A stretch of DNA of 64,000 nucleotides from Lineus longissimus (taxonomy: Eukaryota > Nemertea > Pilidiophora > Heteronemertea > Lineidae). Of this stretch, positions 22,530 through 33,960 are shown piece after piece. The notes beneath the pieces were generated by a model. It did not search any database and was not told where the DNA came from. It saw only the letters and a list, made by a program, of their open reading frames with translations. Position 1 is the first letter of the stretch; each line of letters begins with the position of its first letter. Location of the stretch: NCBI RefSeq assembly GCF_910592395.1, contig NC_088315.1, forward strand, positions 4,158,501-4,222,500, written 5' to 3'. A program made the translations under genes and the position numbers.

Positions 22530-23258
22530 CTGGTTGTCTTATGTGAAATGGCAGAGTCTATTGTGGCTCGGTCATATGAGATGACACAGGCCTATATATA
22601 GGTCCATACCTATAACCACAAGTAGCTAATTGTGGCATCAGTTATGTAAGATAAGTGGGACAAGTAAGATATACATTTCATGAGAAGACATTTTGCCAAC
22701 TGGGCCTAAACAAACATACAAATCAGAAAGATTAGGTTTGAAACCGCCACACTTATTTTTGCAGGATATGAGATGAGCAGTGGATTGCATACCAATTTGG
22801 CAAAAATATTTTAATAAGATGGTCACAAACATCACCCTAACATTGAAACTAAATCTTAATGCACTCCCTGAAGAGACAGCCAGATAGAAGCTGCTGCATG
22901 AAACTGGTAGATACTTCCCAATTACACACTGTACGATTAAAAATAATCTGGAAGAAGCGCAAAAAATTGAAAAATTTGAGGCACGGAACAATAATGTCCA
23001 AGAAATTCCTGCGGTAACCAAGGCAGCAATTATTATCAATAAAGTCATCATCAATATGACTGACATCCACTAGTATTTTACTCTTCCTGCTCGCATGCCA
23101 AAAGTTTTAAGAATTATATGCGTGGTGGAGAGGTATCTGCAATGGTATTGAGATGGATCATGGACATGAGACAGATCAGGTTTGAAGTATTATATATTGT
23201 ATACTGAGAAGATGGAAGTGGATTCGAAGGACAACTGGAGAATGCAGGGGCTGAAGTG

Positions 23259-23272
23259 CCCCCCCCCCCCCC
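23259..23272 (+). repeat. C14 homopolymer
   Basis: Fourteen consecutive C residues, the second C14 in the window. Confidence 0.95.
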
Positions 23273-23605
23273 AATTTGAAAAGTTTTGAATTACCATGAG
23301 GCATGAATGTTGGTATGTTGATCCTCAAATTTACCAGGGCACCCCCTCTTTCTCCAATATTGGCCCTTCTTACTCAGACCCCTCGATTTGCCATGGGAGG
23401 ATTTTCTTCGATAAGCCAATTCTATCTCCGAGATGTAGGCCTACTATTTTGACAGATTCCTTCAATAGACATAAATGTAAAGGTGTTTCCATATGCCACG
23501 ATCTATCACAGATTCAAAGAAAATCTCAGAAAACTGTTCACTTCATGAAATCGAAAATGCCAACAAGCTAAGAAATAGACAATGAATTGCGGTTTGTATA
23601 CCTAC

Positions 23606-23720
23606 CTGGAGTAAGCCAGCGTACTACCCATAGTAAAACCATACTAGAAATGACGACCTCAGCCAAGGTATCTTCATTCAAAAACCCGCCAAGAAAAAAC
23701 TTTCCGGCACCAATAACAAA
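23606..23720 (-). CDS. Candidate membrane-protein exon, phase 0 to 1
   Basis: Seen on the minus strand: a strong donor CCAG|GTAGGT begins at 23605. Upstream the frame is open for 38 codons plus one base back to a weak acceptor (CATATGTAG) at 23721-23722. The peptide starts FVIGAGKFFLGGFL, continues with a short acidic turn (NEDTLAE) and then a hydrophobic helix (VVISSMVLLWVVRWLTP), which could be a transmembrane segment. The LAE-hydrophobic-LW-x-PG layout recalls a membrane segment of SLC13-type transporters only superficially; I do not assign that family. The weak acceptor is the main doubt. Confidence 0.3.
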
Positions 23721-24602
23721 CTACATATGTGTACTATGTATGAGATTCCACAGAACCATATGTTTGGAGAGATTCAGTTACAATCTCCAAGAACGGGGTG
23801 TTGATGGAAGTCATAGGTGCACCTGTCTTTGGAGAATTTTGTGACTGACACTCAAGAGGTGAGATGTCTGTGCTGGGAGAATGAAGGTGACACTCTCCAT
23901 TTCGGAGTCTCAGGTAACTCATTCAGACTCTATTCCTGGAGAGCTTGATTGTTTCAATATATTCATCACAACATCCCTCGAATATTTGCTGTTTCCCATT
24001 CCAGCTATACATTAAATCAGCACCACAACTGGTACAAAATGGAACAAAACCTTCCTCTTATTAGCGGCAACCATTCACCCCTAAGCTAGTCCCACTTATG
24101 TACAGCAACTCCAAGTTATTTAGTACAGAGATGAATTTCAAAATGGCCGCTCAGGAGGCCATCTTGGATTATTCCCTAATGCATTTCCAATCCCAGACCC
24201 TGCACTGAAATTCACAATACAGAGCCAAATTGACTTGCAGCATGTTGAACCAGATTCCACCTTAAGCTTACCCAGTATTACAATACATTAATATACTGAA
24301 CGTACATGAAAAATAGAAAGAATCCAAACCTACTCCTAAGAAACCTAGATTTCCACTTTACTATCATAAGATGAAATGGGAGAAATAGAATGGAAAGTAG
24401 TACATTAAAAGTAGAAGAAAGGAATTACTGAGTATTTTCTGAGCATAATGCAATAATAGGTAAAGTCTTATAGGCAGGAAAAGATGCAGTACTTCTTGCA
24501 ATGGCTCCAAGTGTATTTTTCAAAATACCGAAATAAGTCGTCGTATTTTTTGAATTGGCATGCATTTTGAGTTAATGCGACAAGTCATCGGGTTACAGCA
24601 TA

Positions 24603-24805
24603 TTAACTACCATTTACTCTTGAGTAGGAGTGAATTGGATCTTGTGTTGGCATAGACCGAGAACGTCTTTTCTCTGGGATCTTCAGGAAGATATCCCTAC
24701 CTCTCTCGATCCTGATACTGGTGGCAGCAACAAAATGCATGTCCCATTCCTTGACGTCAACTCGGAGCAATGGGTGTAACTGTTTCTCAGAACAGCCCAT
24801 TGATC
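24603..24805 (-). CDS. Candidate 3'-terminal exon, unidentified
   Basis: Seen on the minus strand: GTCTTTATATTCTCTTGAAG (acceptor, AAG-type) ends at 24806. A phase-1 frame is then open for 66 codons to TAA at 24603-24605. Codon use is markedly C/G-ending (for example VDVKEWDMHFVAATSIRIE), followed by a basic stretch (KIPEKRRSRSMP). A possible internal donor GAGAG|GTAGGG lies near 24690. It is on the same strand as the candidates at 23606 and 22474, but phases do not obviously join them. No family recognised. Confidence 0.27.
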
Positions 24806-26275
24806 CTTCAAGAGAATATAAAGACAACAAATTATATGTATAATAAATTGTCTTATGCCATCGAACCAATAAAGCTAATTTGCATGATAATAGTTGTGGC
24901 AGAGAACATTAGTGGTTTGTAGCATCACTGAAGCTAGCATCTGCCGAGTGATTAAAATTTCAGCGGTTTGGCGTAATTTAAATCATTACTTGTCACTGTA
25001 ATTAGCGTGAGAGAGTAAGATGTGTTCATTTCGTTGACGTGGGTGAGAAAAATATGAAATATAGATAATCTGTGAGATTGTTGTTGTTTATTCATGGCTG
25101 TGCAAGAGACATTGTGGCCTTATCGGAGACATCAGTAGCATACAAGGGAAGGAGCATGTGACTGGAATTACTCAGTGAGGATACAAGGCAGTCATCCTGT
25201 TTCACCATCTAGCCTCTGTGGTTTGTATCATTTATGTTCTGTAGGAGCATACAGGACTTTTTCCGATGTCAGACTTGGGGTCATGATGCTGTTTTATCAC
25301 GAGTGGCTGTTTCACCAGCCTAGTAACAGGGCTGGACAACGTGCATTCAAATATCACTGAATAATTATTGGTGTAAGATGTATTGATATTTCATCTGCCG
25401 CCACTAAAAATGGTAAAGGTGATCGGTAACCTGGTTATGTGTATAGCATACCTAATATGAGTGACAAAAAATGACCGCCATCCTACCACTCCTATGCATA
25501 CCCAATGCTGTCAAAGGTTATTTGACTCCCGAACAAAACGAACGTCTCTGATCCCAATTCATATTGCATACACCGCCCATGCCAACACTGATTTGGCGCG
25601 CGGGGCAAAAACCAACCTGACAACCGCAAAATAATAACAAACTGACCTAATTCATTCTGTCATAGTGTCAGCCTTATAATGAGTATGTGCTTTTGGGCGA
25701 TGGCGAAAAGCCGCGATATCCATTTACCGCTACGTAACGGCATATCACTCCGGAGAATCGGTATTGGCCACGTTGATCGGCACAATAATATTGTCTTGGC
25801 ATAAAAAATAGCGGTGGCCAGCCGGCAGAGAATATTAAACCACGATGAGGGTGTATGCATGTACGTCAGGCAGCGTTTGAGGTGGTTCTACGAGATTGGA
25901 GGTAATAAGATCAGAACGCGGACAGAGGTCACTTATTGAGGATGGATTATTTTTCCACCGGGAAACAGGATGGCAGTGGACTAGAGGCAGAGGTTGATGG
26001 TATATAATAATGCTGCATTAACCCTTAAAGACGCAAATGGTGATGGCAACTTTATTGATGAACTATGAAGGAATGCCGCCGTAAGTCATAAGAGTGGACA
26101 CATAAAGAGTGGTGCACACAGTGGACTAAATCCATAGCAACAGAGACGGTGCGACAGAAAGTTCATCGTCTGAGTAGTCAGTTCACCTCTTTTGACTCAT
26201 TAAGCAACACCAAAGTCAAGTCCTGCAAAACTAAGTCACCATTATCAAGACTCTGAAGACTTCTTTCTTCTTCAG

Positions 26276-26464
26276 TTATACACTAGAAAGACAAAGACAG
26301 GAAAAGGAAGTGGATGAGTCAAGCAAAGTCTGTATCATTAGTCTCATCAAAGTCACTCTTTTGTTGAAGAGGTCAAAATTACCAAAGTCTAAAACATCAT
26401 CGATCTGAGATTCCTCGGCCTCCAACCAACATGATAAAGGGTAAAAACAGACTTCAGTCACCAT
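26276..26464 (-). CDS. Acidic coding-like fragment with possible frameshift
   Basis: Seen on the minus strand: an open frame contains WLEAEESQIDDVLDFGNFDL. Near 26352-26362 the coding-like character passes to an adjacent frame that continues with another aspartate/phenylalanine-rich run (SDFDETNDTDF) before a stop near 26321. The original frame stays open to 26276 but loses the acidic pattern. This looks like an acidic protein segment with a one-base frameshift, or a short simple-sequence stretch rich in AAAGTC and ATC words. No splice sites of quality flank it. No family recognised. Confidence 0.23.
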   Translation of the reverse strand: MVTEVCFYPLSCWLEAEESQIDDVLDFGNFDLFNKRVTLMRLMIQTLLDSSTSFSCLCLSSV

Positions 26465-26648
26465 AGCAGATTGTAATCAATATATATAGTAAGATAAACA
26501 TCTACGGTTGGAAGTCGATTATACGGCCCATAACTCATTGTCAGGTAGCTCGATAACATTGTACATATATATTGAGTTGATCGAGATATGGTGTTTGATA
26601 AACATATTATGCGGCACAGTCTGGACAATTAAACTACAAGCAAGCAAG

Positions 26649-26768
26649 ATGGTGGTGCAGCCGCAGTTTAAACAGGGTAACATTCTTGTGAATTTCGCGG
26701 ATGGCAGAGACCCGAACGGATCAGCACACTTCAATGATGATGATGGCGATTATGGATTTTGTGAATAA
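26649..26768 (+). CDS. Candidate short start-codon ORF, unidentified
   Basis: Seen: CAAGATGG gives a start codon with A at -3 and G at +4. The 39-codon frame that follows has strongly C/G-ending codons (MVVQPQFKQGNILVNFADG), an acidic glycine-rich end (NDDDGDYGFCE), and TAA at 26766-26768. A weak donor (CAGG|GTAACA) lies at 26676/26677, so only the first nine codons plus one base might be exon. Its composition differs from the AT-rich flanks. No upstream promoter element is evident. No family recognised. Confidence 0.23.
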   Translation: MVVQPQFKQGNILVNFADGRDPNGSAHFNDDDGDYGFCE

Positions 26769-27837
26769 CCAAGATTCGCGAAAACAAAATCACATACTCT
26801 TGCTGCAGGTAGCTACAATTACCACCACACACTAGCAATTTTTGTCACATTCGATCATGACAGTGACAAAATTCACTCATTTGCAGGGTGCTTTAGCAAC
26901 ACTTGCGAACAAACTATGCTATTTTCGATACTACTTTTACATCTATGTTTTGTCGCCACTAAAACCTTCCCAGGTAAACCCTGGGTAGTAATTCTCGCAT
27001 CAGAACTTCTTACAAACCCCGGAAATACATCTTAATCTACAATTTACAACGCGCGAAGAAACGACAAAACAAAAAATAAATCCATTTTCGAAACAAATGA
27101 TATCTTCTGCGAAAGACACACTTTCGTTTTACTTAAAGTAATTTTGCGACAAGGAATTAAATTGCAGAATGCATCCACTTTGTGCAACGCGGAGTCTTTG
27201 CAGCTTGTTTTCTACCCACATGATGGGACTGACACTTAATGCTAAGATACTGCATTATTTTCAATAAGAAACATGATTACTTTCTGTGATGCAAATGGCA
27301 TTATATTTATTATTCCATGCAATGTCAAAAATAGGATAGACCATCATGTTTACTGGGGAAAATTGAATGAATTTTTTTGCTGAAAACGTCCATGTTGGCT
27401 GCAAGGATGTTAAGTAGAGACCCAAGTTGGTCTTGAAATAAGAGCACTTTCAAAATGGATTAGTCGTTACTGTAGGCCAACTCATTCAAACTAAACCAGA
27501 CCAAAGTCAACGATTCACCAAGGACCAAGGTGGTGACATCCAGGGAAGACACTTCATGATCACCAAGTTTCCTTAGCTGTGACAGAGCAAGGTCATACAC
27601 TGCAGGTCTATGGGAAACTTCTTCAAATTATATAATTAGGATATTTCAGTTTCAATTCAGGAAAAGTTGTCCTCATTCTGAGTTTGTTGAGGAAAAGTTT
27701 GAAGTCCATGAAAGTTTGGAAAGCTGTACTGCTTCAACTGTTTCACAATCAACAACACACAATGGGCAAAAAAGGCTAAAGTGTAGTTTGACTAAAATTC
27801 AAATGCTTTATAGAAACTTTTAGACTCATTAAAGTTT

Positions 27838-28508
27838 TTGTACAAGTTTGTTAAAGCTCGTTACATCACGAAACATATTTTTTTCTCAGTGACTGTATTT
27901 ACCCTAAGAAGTAGGAACATGTCAACGTTTGAATCTCGAGATTTTAAAGAGACGCTTACGAAAATGTTATCGTCATTTCGCAAGAGATATAATTGGATAC
28001 AGGCGCTGAAAAGTATTGTAAAATAGTCATCTTTCATCACAATCTGTGCGCACTCGAACCGTCATCGCAATAACAACTCCAAACATATCACTCTTGAACA
28101 TCATAAGTGTGTCAAACGCTGACTTAACAATCGCTCGAGATTCTGTCAGTGACGAAAGCGCAACAAGCGTGCTCCTTAACGCCAACTTGAACGCTATTGA
28201 TATTGTCGATACCCTGCTCCACGCTAAATACGCATATATCCTTCCATAATGGATTCGACTTTGGATTTTTTCGCAGGAAAATGCGACGCAACCTAAGTTA
28301 ATCATCGGTGGCATTAAATGGAAATCTGCTCTTGATGCTGCGTTACAGCACTATTGTTGTGACAGGCAAAGGGCTCCGTCTGCTCTTATGGGTAAACCCT
28401 CGTGACAGGTATTTAAAACAATGGCATAGGATTAAGAAGTCTCAACTCAACTTGGCTGACACAGCAAAAAATATTTTAACTTTTTCAAAAGTTTACAAAG
28501 ATTTATGA
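27838..28508 (+). pseudogene. Decayed coding-like block upstream of a tandem duplication
   Basis: Seen on the plus strand: frame 1 contains MSTFESRDFKETLTKM and closes at TAG 28024-28026. Frame 2 is open from 28022 to TGA at 28403-28405 except for one TAA at 28247-28249 (including SVSNADLTIARDSVSD and LIIGGIKWKSALDAALQHY). Frame 3 then carries NPRDRYLKQWHRIKKSQLN to TGA at 28506-28508. Each frame takes over where the previous one closes, as in an old gene with indels and a nonsense change. Acceptor-like TTTTTTTCTCAG (27888) and TTTTTTCGCAG (28276) could instead mark exons; 28277-28391, bounded by a GTAAAC donor, is one such option. No family recognised. Confidence 0.3.
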
Positions 28509-28556
28509 TCCTTTACTTACGACAAGTTATAATTTGTTCCTTCTTAAAATTTGGCT

Positions 28557-28972
28557 AAAAACAACAGATTTTCCTTCGCTGTCTTAAAACAAGATAAGTT
28601 GCGTTAAATGTTTGAGGGTGATATCTTCTTCAGTTAAACTGCATCAAGTTCTTTAAAAGAAGCTGCACGGTGATGAAATGCTTGGAAAAAACCCACGAAA
28701 TATTCACATTTTTGCCCTCAAATGCACTCTCCGGATTGACGAAAGAACAACCACCAGAACACCTTAAAAACCACAGATTTTCCTTTGCTGTCTTAAAACA
28801 AGATAAGTTGGCGTTAAATGTTTGAGGGTGATATCTTCTTCATTTAAACTGCATCAAGTTCTTTAAAAGAAGCTGCACGGTGAAGAAAAGTTTGGAAAAA
28901 ACCCACGCAATATTCACATTTTTGCCCTCAAATGCACTCACCGGATTGACGAAAGAACAACCACCAGAACAC
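28557..28972 (+). repeat. 209-bp head-to-tail tandem duplication
   Basis: Copy 1 (28557-28765) and copy 2 (28766-28972) align end to end with only scattered substitutions and one or two single-base indels, roughly 94% identical by eye. Each contains AGATTTTCCTT, GTTTGAGGGTGATATCTTCTTCA, CTTTAAAAGAAGCTGCACGG and CCGGATTGACGAAAGAACAACC in order. Two high-identity copies imply recent duplication compared with the other arrays here. No terminal inverted repeats were seen. Confidence 0.9.
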
Positions 28973-30236
28973 TCTTAATACATCAAAGACATTTATACCT
29001 AACCGTTCGAATACCTTTAGAACATCATCATCACAGCTATTTGACAGCGTTCGATTGTGTTTTTATCACTAAGAGACAAAGCGCTCTTAAAAGGTTCTCA
29101 AGAAAATATGATTCACGATGCAAGGTAGTAAGTTTGTTATGACATTGTTTCACTGAAACTTGAAGGAAATCAATGAATCAGTAAAAAGGGTAATGTTATG
29201 CTGTCTAATTTGTAATGGGTTTTTTTTCAGTTGATCTTGCTTGTTGTCTTTGGAGTTCATTGTGATTGATTTTCAATGTGTAAACAGCAGGTGATGTTCA
29301 GATATTTCATACTTTCTGACTCGTGTTTGTATCAAAGCGCTACAGCTACATTGTATCACATTATTTGAAAAAGCTGTAAAGAGCTGAAAACATGTTAAGA
29401 TCTCATGTTTTAATCCCTCATACAGGCAAAATTACTGTCTTTTATCTGTCACTACCATTATTACAACACAACTCCTTTCTCTGTTTGCAGAAAAAACAAA
29501 GCTCATGCCAAAAGGGTTAACTAAGGTTAAGCCAGACGTTCAATAAGCATCAACAAGACTCGATAGATCAAGTTTAAGATCGATACGCTCAGTCCTGTCG
29601 GTTTAAAAGTCAAACGACATTGCCCTTACTCTAATTACCGACAAATGACATCGAAGTTGCATAGTCTTTAGCAGCTTGTCAAGACGTATTGCTAAGATCA
29701 AGTTCAAATCCACCAATTTGGTTACAAAGCCTTTTGTTCTTATTCGACTTACTTAGGGACCAATCGTGAGTTGGTGTCACCTCAACTTCGCCAGAAATAC
29801 ATACACTTTCAGTACCGCAGCATGTAGAGATGGTACGCCAGATCTGGATCAAGTTGAAATGAATTTGTGTAAGCTAGGGCAAAAGATGGAATCTGTAATT
29901 TTTGGAAAGCTGCTTAAGTATCTGTTAGATCCTTTAAATGTGATGTTTCAATGCTTGAACCCGACTCCATCAAGAGAAATCTTGGCCAGAGCCTTCTGAA
30001 CACTTGGTTTTCAACTTACTGATAAGAATTGGTGTTTTTTTGGTAAAGCTTAAAGGCGAGGCTAAGTTAGTGTTTTTGTTTTGAACAGTCGAACATCCAG
30101 CAAAGTAAAACAAGCAACTTATTTAACTTATTTTGCAGTTAATGGATTTTTGTTTGAATGCAGCATGGACCCCCTCTGCGAGTACAGAAGACCATTAAAC
30201 AGACCGCAGTGGATTTAGCACCAAAAGACCACTTGA

Positions 30237-30598
30237 ATGAATAGAATTTGCATCCCAGTCAAAAGATACAGCATGTACAGTACTCATGAGAGAGAACAGG
30301 TGGTGCAGCATCCAACAGAGGTCCTCTTCCTCCTAGTAAAGGGTGCCACCGAAGCTAGCTACATAGGTTAACAGCGGGTACCAAATTGGCTGACAGTAGG
30401 AGGGAGACTTATCAAGAAAAGCTACAGAAAATAACACTTCGCAACTACTAAAACATCAGGTGTACTATGAGTTTCAGTCAGAGGGTTGCAATGGTATTCT
30501 ACAACGTTTCAAGCAGAAATGTAAAATGTCTCCCATCTTCCAACCTTGATGAGACCATCAACGCTAAGAGGGACTACACTTTTTCCTTGAGCATCTAA
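30237..30598 (+). pseudogene. Short coding-like frames in series
   Basis: Seen: ATG at 30237 opens 44 codons with C/G-ending usage (MNRICIPVKRYSMYSTH, HPTEVLFLLVKGATEAS) to TAA at 30369-30371. The same frame stays open after that stop for about 20 codons. A second ATG at 30467 opens 43 codons (MSFSQRVAMVFYNVSS, NLDETINAKRDYTF) to TAA at 30596-30598. Upstream, GAATGCAG|CATGGACCCCC near 30150 also begins short coding-like frames. The block may be a decayed gene, or GC-richer DNA that happens to lack stops. No family recognised. Confidence 0.17.
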
Positions 30599-31266
30599 GA
30601 AGAGATCATCATACATGTAGGTGATACAATTACAGCTCCAGTACCATTATAACTTGTGTGCATTGTTGTGTACTTCCAACTGTTTCCTGCACTGTGGAGG
30701 CTATGATTGTACCAGGGCAATGACTGTATCACTTTACCTTGCATTACCGACCCTTGTTACCGATCTATATCTGAACAAGGACATCGCCACTGGGACCACG
30801 TATGAATGAAACAGCGGCATCACCCGAGGAATAACCGTAACTAATGTGCCAGAATACACAATACCGCAGTGTAATAACTAATAGCAATCAGTCCTGCAAT
30901 AAGCAAACAAGTATCATATTTGATGCGTAAATATGAAGTATGCTGCTACCATAGAAGGTATAGGTATATATATGGTAGAATCTCAACAGTAGGACAGCTT
31001 TAGACTGACAGATGGCAAATTTGATTTGTGGTTCTGACTTTTCACCGAAATGCGTCCCATATCTGGGTGAAACTTCATTTAAAGCTGCACCTTTCTTTAA
31101 CCACGATAATTTCCCCGAGTTGATGGAGTAAGATACTTCAGTTTTGGTAGCCCGCCTCATTAAAACAATCAAATAATCTCTTATAAAAGTTCCCAGATCA
31201 AAAAGTTCAAATGTAAACATCTAATCTTAAGTCATTGGTCTCTATAGTACGTACCTCTTCACCTGC

Positions 31267-31401
31267 CATCCAACACTAGGAATGCTGGCGTCTGTTGCAG
31301 TGGCACTGACCACCATCGGAACAACATCCTTAGTAAAGAGGTTTAACTGCACTACTCTCCATCAGTTTGTCAAATATATTGCTGATCGGCTATTGACATA
31401 T
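31267..31401. CDS. Exon-like interval open on both strands
   Basis: Seen on plus: a frame containing MLASVAVALTTIGTTSLV is open for 40 codons from ATG 31282 to TAT|GTAAGT (31401/31402). Seen on minus: a frame containing KDVVPMVVSATATDASIP is open to TGGCAG|GTGAAG (31267/31266). The minus version has the better exon-end consensus and stronger C/G-ending codons; the plus version has the better intron start. At most one is likely real, so strand is left open. No family recognised. Confidence 0.2.
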
Positions 31402-31824
31402 GTAAGTAATTCTAGACAAAAGCGAAATCTCATTACGCATAGCTTTAAAGCTATATGCGATACCCGTGGGTTGTATGCACAAATGCCAGATATAATACTA
31501 AGAAATGGATTTGTCATACTTTGATAAATATATGTCTACTAATATCAACAATATCTGATGCATTGTGATATATTTGTGACGCTGTGTAAATAATTAAAAC
31601 ATAGAATTGGCAAACCGTAATATTTTCATAAGGAGACATGTTCGACAAAAGCACATATCTTGTTTCTCTACTTGTTGTTAAGTGGTGGGTCAGCTTGATC
31701 AATCTTCAACAGCGGATATTACAGGTTTGTCAGAAAAAGCAACAAGGATTGAGAAGACCACACGTTGGAGAATGTTTGACTAAGAAAGTGGTTTGATGCA
31801 AGTATGTTTTGCTTGCATTAAAAG

Positions 31825-31936
31825 GCATTTAGGAACAGACATAAAGAGTGACTCCATGTCAAAGTCAGATGCTAACTGGATGTTGGGTTCCCACATAAAA
31901 AAAGAGTATATCAAGATGGGGAACTTGCAAAAGAAG
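31825..31936 (+). CDS. Candidate internal exon with strong donor
   Basis: Seen: AAGAAG|GTGAGA at 31936/31937 is a strong 5' splice site. The frame before it is open for at least 48 codons from ATG 31793 and is lysine-rich with C/G-ending codons (TDIKSDSMSKSDANWMLGS, KKEYIKMGNLQKK). A moderate acceptor, TTTTGCTTGCATTAAAAG, ends at 31824, giving a 112-nt phase-2 to phase-0 exon. Otherwise the ATG could begin the coding sequence. The frame continues past the donor for 13 codons. No family recognised. Confidence 0.25.
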
Positions 31937-32299
31937 GTGAGAATGGTCTTTTTAAGTCGAAACTGTTATTGGGAATAGGGATAGTGTCTTTTGTATGACA
32001 GAACTTCGGAACATTCCTTTCTTGAAAGTTATGACATCAATGAGATACAGAGCTTGAGCCAGACTACTCAAACAGGAGTAAAACATGAATCAATCTCACT
32101 TTAAACTGAATGGACATCTAATTGAATAGAGACCATCAAATAGTGCTTACCACACTAAACATGCTAAAGGAGTTCCCTTTACTGTCAAACGATGCTTCTT
32201 GATATGAGCAAGGGGTGAAAACAGTGAATGAAAGAGACATTCGGAACGAATGTGAACTTGAACATAGGTGCCGAAAACTAAATTTCATTTCCACAGAAC

Positions 32300-33060
32300 C
32301 TGTCAACGGATTTAAGAATGAGTTCATACCCCTTAACCAAGAATGGCCATCCTTTCCTTTGTTGTGCCTCACCTTTCTTTTCACCCTCTCCATTCTCACG
32401 TCACTTGAACCACATTTTAACATATTCATAACATCTTTTCAACCCTATCATGAATGGGGACCAGCTTCATCAAATACTGCTAACCCCAGCCTCAAGGTTG
32501 AACCGCCACCCCTTATTCATTTTACCTCCTTTTTACCAGACCTATATGATGTAAAACCACTCATCCCACATATGAAAGGGAACCAGTTTCATCAAATACC
32601 GCAACACAAGATACAACACTCGTTTTTATTCCCCTTTAGCTATTCTGAAAAGCTTCTTTGAACCCAAAAATAAATCACTTTCTTACAACTTTCACCAAAA
32701 ACAAAGTACAAAACGATGTTATTTCATTTCAATACTGTGAGAACAAGTAACACCCAGCCTTCAGAAGCTCCTTTATCAGGACCTCTTGTTCATTTTATTT
32801 GGATACCTTTACTATCTTTCTTCGCACATCCTTCTTACATTTGTAAGCATCTACCATTCTTATATTGTCATTCACCTTCCCATCATTTCCCAAACAAATT
32901 TACTCCCTCGCCCAACAATGACATTTCAGAAATGCATCAACTCTACATCAGCAGCATATTTCATTCAAACACTTCAAAACCAATCAAAGCGAAGTTTTAT
33001 ATAACCTCGTCTGTTCATCAGGACAATGAGCTCGCACGCAGACAATACTCGTCTTAATCT
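32300..33060. other. G-poor, strand-asymmetric segment with diverged repeats
   Basis: On the plus strand G is visibly rare and C and T abundant over some 750 bp, giving long plus-strand open frames (148 and 113 codons) that are probably composition artefacts. Inside are diverged repeats: CATGAATGGGGACCAGCTTCATCAAATACTG against CATATGAAAGGGAACCAGTTTCATCAAATACCG about 130 bp apart, and CTTATTCATTTTACC against CTTGTTCATTTTATT. Confidence 0.45.
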
Positions 33061-33419
33061 GAATCAACCCATCGACAAAACAACCCCCTGAATAAGCATC
33101 GCATTCGCGGTATGAGTAAGACTTTGTTATACCGACGATTGAGTTTATTTTCACCAAACCACTTCAGCCCGGCCAATTTTCCTGTGGACCTTAAAATCGT
33201 TTTCATGTATCAAACTTTGGACCATACGGGACAAAGCGGATGCCATTGCCATGACAATTGCAGACGTCTGCTGATGATGTCGTCACAACAAGACCCAATC
33301 GCATGTACATAAATGCTCACATGATCTACATGCAATCCGTCAAAGTACACATGAAACAGATCTTACTAGGAATTCACCATACCCTGACCTACAATTTTCA
33401 TACATAATGCACAGTGAAC

Positions 33420-33960
33420 TGTACAAACACTTACATTGTAGGTGAAATTAAAATTTATCGAATTTGACCCACGCATGGAACTCGTGTCGTCCAATACTTC
33501 ATACATTCGAGTGAATCATCGATATATTTAATCGAAGGTAAACACACTATTGTTATGCTCCTGATTGTCCACCATTCCATATTAATAATGGACAGCCCTT
33601 CGATCGAAAATATGAAATTCGAACAGAACATACTTCATATAAAATGGCCATAAATCGTTGAATTACTAATAATATGTGATTCAACTAATATTGATGTGCG
33701 ATTAGGCGAGTCTTTGTATCGTTGATATTATTCTCGTCTTATGCCGACGAAATTAATCATTTCCTTCGACTGATTGTACTAGGATAGCATTGTTTATGAT
33801 TTTACTACGGTATATGTAATTACCGTGCGGCAGGTTCAGCATACGGCACAAACGGTTACCATGGAGATTGCATGCAATGCTGCAAAGAATGATTATGTAA
33901 TGGATTATAACGTTGGTACTTATTGGTAACGGCAGTCATCGTTTGTCTCAAATATGAGCG
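33420..33960. promoter_or_regulatory. Possible developmental cis-regulatory module
   Basis: A CpG-retaining stretch with closely packed homeodomain and related words: several TAAT/ATTA cores, ATCGATATATTTAATCGA, CATTGTTTATG (Sox/Fox-like), GGATTA (33903), CGGTATATGTAATTACCG and GTTACCATGGAGAT (33855-33868, X-box-like). There is no open frame. The call rests on motif density alone and needs conservation to support it. Confidence 0.17.

Noticed and set aside
22638-23066. 142-codon minus-strand open frame with hydrophobic start (LIIIAALVTAGISW)
   Set aside because: A second minus-strand frame is open over much of it, there is no good acceptor or donor, and codons are T- and A-ending as in background. 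Position near two exon candidates is not enough.
24005-24064. Strong acceptor (TTTGCTGTTTCCCATTCCAG) followed by short open frames
   Set aside because: Two competing frames of 19 and 28 codons end quickly; this is what random sequence after a pyrimidine tract gives.
29001-29020. B-box-like CCGTTCGAATACC
   Set aside because: No A box or acceptor stem at tRNA spacing upstream on either strand, so not a tRNA gene or SINE head.
29491-29546. Excellent acceptor (CTCCTTTCTCTGTTTGCAG) followed by an 18-codon frame to a stop
   Set aside because: Too short to distinguish from chance; no AATAAA within a normal distance.
32215-32661. 148-codon plus-strand open frame
   Set aside because: It lies in the G-poor segment where stop codons are depleted by composition, and its peptide is proline/serine/phenylalanine-biased with no splice or start context.
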